From Neolewinella litorea (GTDB taxonomy: Bacteria > Bacteroidota > Bacteroidia > Chitinophagales > Saprospiraceae): 64,000 nt of DNA. Of this stretch, positions 59,530 to 64,000 are shown one piece after another (the first letter of the stretch is position 1; the number at the start of each line of letters is the position of its first letter). The notes beneath the pieces were generated by a model, which saw nothing but the letters and a program-made list of their open reading frames with translations, was not told where the DNA came from and searched no databases. The DNA lies in the NCBI RefSeq assembly GCF_004803465.1, contig NZ_SRSF01000005.1, positions 143,176-207,175 on the forward strand, read 5' to 3'. A program made the translations under genes and the position numbers.

Positions 59530-59946
59530 TTAGTGCGAGGCGACGATGGACTCGGCGGTCTGGACGCCGTTCTTGGCCTGGTAGTCTTTGATGGCGCCCT
59601 TGATGGCGTCTTCAGCGAGTACCGAGCAGTGGATCTTCACCGGGGGCAGGGCCAGTTCTTCCACGATGGCCATGTTGTCGATGGCCAGGGCTTCGTCGAC
59701 GGTCTTGCCTTTCAGCCACTCGGTAGCGAGGCTGGAGCTGGCGATGGCCGATCCGCAGCCGAAAGTCTTGAACTTGGCTTCGGTGATTTTCTTGGTTACG
59801 GGGTCGACCTCAATTTGCAGCCGCATGACGTCGCCACACTCGGGAGCGCCTACGAGGCCGGTGCCTACGTTGGTCTTGTTCTTGTCGAGCGTGCCTACGT
59901 TGCGGGGATTCTTGAAGTGGTCGAGAAGTTTTTCGCTGTATGCCAT
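59530..59946 (-). CDS. iscU: Iron-sulfur cluster scaffold protein IscU
   Basis: IscU is the scaffold on which IscS builds 2Fe-2S clusters. The 138-residue protein has cysteines C37 (APECGD), C64 (TFGCGSAIAS) and C107 (KIHCS), Asp39 beside the first cysteine, and the LPPVK motif (100-104), which in other bacteria is the binding site of the HscA chaperone. hscA and hscB are not nearby. It lies between iscS and iscA. Confidence 0.95.
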   Translation of the reverse strand: MAYSEKLLDHFKNPRNVGTLDKNKTNVGTGLVGAPECGDVMRLQIEVDPVTKKITEAKFKTFGCGSAIASSSLATEWLKGKTVDEALAIDNMAIVEELALPPVKIHCSVLAEDAIKGAIKDYQAKNGVQTAESIVASH

Positions 59947-60054
59947 TTTCTTATTATTTGAGGGTTAGACCGTGGTCGGTCTTAGTATAACAGGCCAGCC
60001 GCCGGCATAGTTGATGATCGCGCTGCCGGCGGGAGGGTAGGGGAAGTACCGGCG

Positions 60055-61275
60055 CTAGTGCTCCGACCATTCGATGGCGTCGATGTCGATGCCTTCCTTG
60101 TACATTTCCCAGATGGGGCTGAGGTCGCGCATGTGGTTGACGCCTTCGGCCACCTTGGCGATGGTTTCGTCGATGTCTTCCTCGGTGGTGAAGCGACCCA
60201 GGCTGAAGCGGAGGCTGGAGTGGGCGAGGTCGTCGCCGAGGCCCAGGGCCACCAGTACATAGCTGGGCTCGAGGCTGGCCGAGGTACAGGCCGATCCGGA
60301 GGAGACGGCGATGTTCTGGTTGAAGGTCATCATGAGACCTTCGCCTTCGACGTGCTTGAAGCTGATGTTGGTCACGTGGGGCATGCGGCTTTCGCGGCTG
60401 CCGTTGACGTAGGATTCTTCCAGCATGCTGGTGAGGGCGTGCTCCAGTTTGTCGCGGAGGCGGCTCAGGCGTTCGGCGTCCTGCTGCATTTCGGCCTTGG
60501 CGATCTCGGCGGCCTTGCCGAAGCCGACGATGCCGGGTACGTTGAGGGTGCCGGAGCGCATGCCGCGCTCGTGACCGCCACCGTCCATCTGGCTGGTGAC
60601 CTTCACGCGGGGGTTCTTGCGGTTGACGAAGAGGGCGCCGACGCCTTTGGGACCGTACATCTTGTGGCTGGTGAAGGCCATCAGGTGAACGCCTACTTCC
60701 TTGGGGTCGACGGGGATCTTGCCGACGGCCTGGGTGGCGTCGGACATGAACAGGACACCGTGCTTGGCGCAGATGTCGCCGATGGCTTTCATATCCTGGA
60801 TGACGCCGGTTTCGTTGTTGGCCCACATGACGGAGACCAGGACGGTCTTGTCGGTGATGGCCGCTTCGAGTTCGCCGAGGTCGATGAGGCCTTCGCGGTT
60901 CACGTCGAGGTAGGTGACCTTGCCGCCCATCTTTTCGACCTTGCCGCAGGCGTCGAGGACGGCCTTGTGCTCCGTCTTGACGGTGATGATGTGGTCGCCC
61001 TTGCGCTTGTACATTTCGAAGACGCCTTTGATGGCCAGGTTGTCGGATTCGGTAGCGCCACTGGTGAAAATGATCTCCCGCTCATCTACGTTGATGAGGT
61101 CGGCTACCTGCTTGCGGGCGGTTTCCACGGCCTGCTCGGCGGCCCAGCCGAAGGGGTGGTTGCGGCTGGCGGCGTTGCCGGGATTCTCGTAGAAGTAGGG
61201 TATCATGGCATCCACTACCCGGGGATCGGTGGGGGTGGTGGCATTGTTGTCGAGGTAAATAAGGCGCTGGCCCAT
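60055..61275 (-). CDS. iscS: Cysteine desulfurase IscS
   Basis: This 406-residue PLP enzyme takes sulfur from cysteine for Fe-S clusters and tRNA thiolation. The start at 61275 gives the family start [20 protein letters not shown]. Also visible are the PLP lysine K205 in SHKMYGPKG, the PLP-phosphate region SGATESDN and the active-site Cys330 in [17 protein letters not shown]. The last gives the long-loop IscS (group I) type. The upstream regulator IscR is absent; the gene is the first of the isc set. Confidence 0.95.
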   Translation of the reverse strand: MGQRLIYLDNNATTPTDPRVVDAMIPYFYENPGNAASRNHPFGWAAEQAVETARKQVADLINVDEREIIFTSGATESDNLAIKGVFEMYKRKGDHIITVKTEHKAVLDACGKVEKMGGKVTYLDVNREGLIDLGELEAAITDKTVLVSVMWANNETGVIQDMKAIGDICAKHGVLFMSDATQAVGKIPVDPKEVGVHLMAFTSHKMYGPKGVGALFVNRKNPRVKVTSQMDGGGHERGMRSGTLNVPGIVGFGKAAEIAKAEMQQDAERLSRLRDKLEHALTSMLEESYVNGSRESRMPHVTNISFKHVEGEGLMMTFNQNIAVSSGSACTSASLEPSYVLVALGLGDDLAHSSLRFSLGRFTTEEDIDETIAKVAEGVNHMRDLSPIWEMYKEGIDIDAIEWSEH

Positions 61276-61361
61276 AGGTATATATCTTAGATCTTGATCA
61301 ATTCGCTCCATGCTAACACCTAGGCATTCGTTTGGTTGCCGGGGGAAAGGTTGGAATTTCG

Positions 61362-61859
61362 TCAGCTTTTAACGGGGGCAAAAAGCTCCCGGATCCGGTA
61401 GTCGTCGCGGCGTTTAGGCGTCATCCCGCGAGCGCTGCAGTACTGCTGGTGCCGCGCCTCCGCCCGGTAGAAGGCGGTCACGCGTTCCACGTCGGTAGCC
61501 GGTGAGAAGCCGTTTTCGCGCAGGGTTTCCAGCATGGCGCGGGCGGTGGCCAGCTGCTCGTCGTCCTGCAGGGAAAAGATGGCCGAGCGGTATTGCCCCG
61601 TTCCCCTGCCCCGGTTGAACTCGAAGTTGTGGAGAGTGAAAAACTCGGTAAGGAGGGCCCGGGTGGATAATTTCCGGGTATCGTAGGTCACGGCGACCAC
61701 TTCGGCGTGGCCGGTGTCCTGCTCACAGACCTGGATGTAGGTGGGTTCGGCTACCCGTCCGCCGGCAAAGCCGACCTGGGTAGCGATCACGCCGGGCAAG
61801 CGCCGCAGGTGGTACTCCCGACCCCAGAAGCAGCCGCTGCCGAGCAGAAGGGTAGCCCT
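61362..61859 (-). CDS. msrA: Peptide-methionine (S)-S-oxide reductase MsrA, in frame with msrB across a TGA
   Basis: The reading frame begins right after the msrB TGA stop and is in the same frame. The catalytic motif G-S-G-C-F-W-G with Cys at codon 10 lies near the start, and [13 protein letters not shown] and the C-terminal HQQYCSARG region follow. No ATG or GTG lies before the catalytic Cys. The nearest usual start codon (TTG 61799) would remove it. MsrA repairs methionine-S-sulfoxide. Many bacteria fuse MsrB and MsrA in this order, so the TGA looks like a break in a bifunctional gene. Readthrough, a non-standard start or a sequencing error are all possible. Confidence 0.75.
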   Translation of the reverse strand, partial: RATLLLGSGCFWGREYHLRRLPGVIATQVGFAGGRVAEPTYIQVCEQDTGHAEVVAVTYDTRKLSTRALLTEFFTLHNFEFNRGRGTGQYRSAIFSLQDDEQLATARAMLETLRENGFSPATDVERVTAFYRAEARHQQYCSARGMTPKRRDDYRIRELFAPVKS

Positions 61860-62276
61860 TCAGGCTTCGTTGATGTCGAGGGAGCCGTGCTCGGCCTCGT
61901 ACTTCTCGCGGGGGATGAATTTGATCGACAGGCTGTTCACGCAGTGGCGGGTATTCTTCTCGGTGAAGCGCTCGCCGTGGAACACGTGCCCCAGGTGGCC
62001 GCCGCAGTTGTTGCAGAGGATCTCGATGCGCCGGCCGTCGGCGTCGCGGAGGTGCTGTACGGCGTTCGGGACCTCGTCGTCGAAGCTCGGCCATCCGCAG
62101 CCGCTGCTGAACTTATCGTGGCTGTCGTACAGTGGGGCCTCGCACCTGCGGCAGACGAAGACACCATCCTGCTTGAAGTTATTATACTCACCGGTGAAAG
62201 GCATCTCGGTGCCTTTGCGGGCGATCACGCGCTCCTCCTCGGGGGTCAGGGTATTCCAGTTCTCTTTAGCTTTCAT
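61860..62276 (-). CDS. msrB: Peptide-methionine (R)-S-oxide reductase MsrB
   Basis: MsrB reduces methionine-R-sulfoxide. The 138-residue protein has two zinc CxxC pairs (C42/C45 in [11 protein letters not shown]88/C91 in [13 protein letters not shown]) and catalytic Cys112 in [14 protein letters not shown]. The start at 62276 omits three residues of a longer frame (62285). The protein ends SLDINEA at TGA, and the next codons continue into MsrA with no gap, as in fused MsrB/A enzymes. Confidence 0.93.
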   Translation of the reverse strand: MKAKENWNTLTPEEERVIARKGTEMPFTGEYNNFKQDGVFVCRRCEAPLYDSHDKFSSGCGWPSFDDEVPNAVQHLRDADGRRIEILCNNCGGHLGHVFHGERFTEKNTRHCVNSLSIKFIPREKYEAEHGSLDINEA

Positions 62277-62314
62277 ACCAGCCAAAACAGGTACAGGCCG
62301 AATAGGGTTCTCCG

Positions 62315-62490
62315 GTAAGATGCGGCCTCAGGCCGCGCTGGTACAATGCGGCCTCAGGCCGCGAAAGCAAAATGCGGCCTCAGGCCGCGATGGTAAGATG
62401 CGGCCTCAGGCCGCGAGAGTAAAATGCGGCCTCAGGCCGCGAAAGCAGGATGCGGCCTCGGGCTGCGCAGTGGAATGCGGCTTCCCCGGA
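62315..62490 (+). repeat. Tandem 26-bp palindromic repeat array D
   Basis: Seven units start at 62315, 62341, 62367, 62393, 62419, 62445 and 62470; five are exactly 26 bases. The form is G[TC]A[ACG]nATGCGGCCTC followed by AGGCCGCG and three variable bases. The 15-base core GCGGCCTCAGGCCGC is an almost perfect palindrome. Array A2 units differ only slightly (GTACAAAGCGGCCTCC versus GTACAATGCGGCCTCA). The last unit is diverged. The remaining gap (62491-62621) holds no gene that I see; on the minus strand it has a T-run just after the purS stop. Confidence 0.88.
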
Positions 62491-62621
62491 ATTACCCCGG
62501 CACCTGCGCGCCGCCGCAATACGGCAGACAAACAACCACAAGCGCGTTACCCATCAATGAAGCGAGGAATAACTGCCAGCGACTACCGGGCTAAACTACC
62601 AATAGACCAAAAAAACCACCC

Positions 62622-62873
62622 CTAAACTTCCTCCACCACAAAATCATAGCTCTCCATGATCACATTAGCGAGCAGTTTCGAGCAGGCGAGTTCCACCTTG
62701 TCGTGGGCTTCCTGTTCGTTTTCGGCGTGCAGTTCCATGGTGACGTGCTTGCCGATGCGGACGTCGCTGACGCCCTTCAGGCCCAGGTTGGGAAGGTTCT
62801 TGACGACCACCTTGCCTTGCGGGTCGAGGAGTTCGGCTTTGGGCATGATGTTAATGTGGGCTAGGAACTTCAT
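62622..62873 (-). CDS. purS: Phosphoribosylformylglycinamidine synthase subunit PurS
   Basis: PurS is the small subunit of the three-part FGAR amidotransferase (PurSQL). The 83-residue protein has the family pattern: FLAHINIMPKAELLDPQGKVV, NLGLKGVSDVRIGKHVTMEL, then a helix and the end YDFVVEEV. purQ and purL are not adjacent. Its ATG overlaps the stop of the upstream phosphatidylserine synthase gene (ATGA), so the two are coupled. Confidence 0.92.
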   Translation of the reverse strand: MKFLAHINIMPKAELLDPQGKVVVKNLPNLGLKGVSDVRIGKHVTMELHAENEQEAHDKVELACSKLLANVIMESYDFVVEEV

Positions 62874-63619
62874 AGAGTCGACTTGGCGGGAGTAGGCGGG
62901 TACACCAGGTTAAGGATGACGTAGACCAGGACGATGAAGGGGAAGGCCGAGGTCCACAATAGAATAAGCAGGCAGATTGCCAGGGCGGCAAAGATATACC
63001 GCGTCTCATTCCCGGCCCACCCGAAGCCGTGCAGCTTGAAGGAAAACATGGGGTGCTCGCTCACCAACAGGTAGCTCATCAGCAGGATGGAGGGGTAAAT
63101 GACGAGGGGGTGAAGCGCGTAGGGTGCCCAGTTCTGGTTGGTGGCCACGATGAGCATCAGTCCTACGGCGTAGACCGTGCTGGTGGGGGTGGCCACGCCG
63201 ATGAAGTTCTCCGTTTGCCGGGTATCCAGGTTGAACTTGGCCAGGCGCAGGGCGCTGAACAGGGCCACGATGAGGGCCGGGGCGGCGTACCACGACCAGC
63301 TGATGGGGGCTTGCAGGGCGAGGGGCCAGTTTGCGGAGGGCGCGGGTGCCGGGTCCGTCGGTAACTGCAATAATACGTAGTAGATCACGGCGGGCACTAC
63401 CCCGAAGCTGACCATATCGGCCAGGCTGTCGAGTTCCTTACCGTGCTCGCTACTGACGTTGAGGCTGCGGGCCACCAGTCCGTCGGCGAAGTCGAACCAG
63501 CCGGCCGCGAAGAGGAACCAGAAGGCCGGAATGAACCGCAGGTCAAGGATGCAGATGAGGGCCGCGCACCCGCAGAAGAGGTTGAGCAGGGTAACGAAGT
63601 TGGGGATCCAGGCTTTCAC
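62870..63619 (-). CDS. pssA: CDP-diacylglycerol--serine O-phosphatidyltransferase
   Basis: This 249-residue inner-membrane CDP-alcohol phosphatidyltransferase makes phosphatidylserine, the precursor of phosphatidylethanolamine. The catalytic motif is complete: D-G-x2-A-R-x8-G-x3-D-x3-D in FADGLVARSLNVSSEHG followed by KELDSLADMVSFG. Six to eight hydrophobic helices surround it. I use GTG 63619 (MKAWIPNFVTLLNLFCG), which is the normal start of the family; the longer frame begins at TTG 63628. It is coupled to purS. Confidence 0.93.
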   Translation of the reverse strand: MKAWIPNFVTLLNLFCGCAALICILDLRFIPAFWFLFAAGWFDFADGLVARSLNVSSEHGKELDSLADMVSFGVVPAVIYYVLLQLPTDPAPAPSANWPLALQAPISWSWYAAPALIVALFSALRLAKFNLDTRQTENFIGVATPTSTVYAVGLMLIVATNQNWAPYALHPLVIYPSILLMSYLLVSEHPMFSFKLHGFGWAGNETRYIFAALAICLLILLWTSAFPFIVLVYVILNLVYPPTPAKSTL

Positions 63620-63694
63620 GGCCGGCAAGTTACAAGTTAAAGGTTTGTTAGGGTAAGGACAGTTTACCAGCGCCGGAGCGTACCTAGGGCGTCC

Positions 63695-63723
63695 TTGAAT
63701 AAGTTATGATAAGGCTAGCTTTG
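63695..63723 (+). promoter_or_regulatory. Full Bacteroidota promoter with leaderless start
   Basis: TTG (63695-63697) and TAGCTTTG (63716-63723) are separated by 18 bases. The -7 box ends five bases before the ATG at 63729, so transcription would start at or next to the start codon. This is the best-formed case of the pattern in this window. Confidence 0.6.
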
Positions 63724-63728
63724 ACACT

Positions 63729-64000
63729 ATGAATCGTATTTACCTCCTGCTGCTGGGACTCTTCGTCGCCGGCGCCGTAGTGGCGCAACCGGCCAACGAC
63801 GACTGCGGTTCGGCCGTGGTGCTGCCGGCGACCCTGAGCTACTGCTCGGGACCGGACGCCTTCACCACCGAAGGGGCCACGCCCTCCCTGCAGCCGGATG
63901 CCTACCCCATCTGCATTGACGAGCGCGACCAGATCCGGGACGTGTGGTTCAGCTTCGTGGCGCAGCGCAACTCCGTAGCCATCCAGGTGATCGGCAACGA
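63729..64000 (+). CDS. Secreted protein, probable T9SS cargo, 3' end outside window
   Basis: The frame is open from ATG 63729 to the window edge (90 codons). The signal peptide MNRIYLLLLGLFVAGAVVAQ is followed by PANDDCGSAVVL, a Cys pair region and DVWFSFVAQ. Mature proteins starting N-D-D-C and carrying D-V-W-F-S-F are common among large Bacteroidota surface or secreted proteins, often T9SS cargo. The sorting domain at the C-terminus, which would confirm this, is beyond the window. The function is unknown. Confidence 0.75.
   Translation, partial: MNRIYLLLLGLFVAGAVVAQPANDDCGSAVVLPATLSYCSGPDAFTTEGATPSLQPDAYPICIDERDQIRDVWFSFVAQRNSVAIQVIGN

Noticed and set aside
62315-62490. Possible CRISPR array
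   Set aside because: Units are 26 bases with a palindromic core and linkers of about 11 bases, far too short for spacers, and no cas gene is in the window. The other arrays fail for the same reasons.
61741-62625. A 294-codon + strand frame across msrA, msrB and repeat array D
   Set aside because: It runs antisense to two well-supported enzymes and ends in repeat translation (M-R-P-Q-A-A-type repeats).

Overview
The window is about 64 kb of GC-rich, densely coding bacterial chromosome. It most likely comes from a Bacteroidota of the Saprospiria (Lewinella-like) group. The pointers are a full-length SprA, the type IX secretion (T9SS) translocon and gliding protein; a Bat-type von Willebrand A cluster; promoters of the Bacteroidota form TAnnTTTG; a Rho factor with a very long disordered N-terminal insert; and, at the right edge, the start of a secreted protein that looks like a T9SS cargo. 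Most genes are housekeeping genes. No phage, IS element, CRISPR array or plasmid function is visible. The taxonomic call is inference from gene content.

Layout. 1-7.4 kb: partial pdxA, two small lipoproteins, a candidate small RNA with its own promoter and terminator, an HMG-CoA synthase with an alpha/beta hydrolase, an MFS transporter, two orphan small genes and pdxH. 7.4-11.2 kb: protein quality control (clpX, clpP, trigger factor) and a tRNA-Leu(UAG). 11.3-17.5 kb: a SnoaL-like gene, a METTL25/GSTCD-like methyltransferase, the Bat cluster and purN. 17.6-25.2 kb: an MFS transporter with methylmalonyl-CoA epimerase, proA, a potassium channel, meaB, and a LemA/TPM-domain group. 25.3-32.3 kb: a secreted CxxC protein, an M28 lipoprotein, glyS, a glutamate-cysteine ligase-like protein fused to CBS domains, and prs. 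32.3-41.9 kb: a helicase-nuclease with a probable Fe-S cluster, a metallo-hydrolase, rho, serS, a YugP-like zinc peptidase and frr. 41.9-56.8 kb: comEC, a TolC-like protein, ruvA, sprA, a PaaE-like ferredoxin reductase and a propeller-OmpA protein. 56.8-64 kb: a methyltransferase, an ISC iron-sulfur cluster set (iscS, iscU, two A-type carriers), msrB/msrA, purS, pssA and the start of a secreted protein.

The most unusual content is intergenic. Four tandem or alternating arrays of palindromic repeats occupy gaps of about 300-640 bp (16.63-16.98, 28.45-28.97, 35.51-36.14 and 62.31-62.49 kb). Two of them (35.5 and 16.6 kb) lie between convergent genes. There the repeat head GTAG supplies the in-frame TAG stop codon of all four flanking genes, and in BatB and PurN the repeat also encodes the last residues. 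The 35.5-kb array has the layout of REP/BIME elements, which RAYT-family transposases are known to recognise by a GTAG tetranucleotide. No such transposase gene is in the window.

Other notable points: an in-frame TGA exactly between the MsrB and MsrA halves of what is often one bifunctional protein; several -7 promoter elements placed only 2-5 bases before a start codon, which suggests leaderless mRNAs; and a diverged duplication with terminal inverted repeats directly upstream of prs. Where I moved a start codon, the entry says why.
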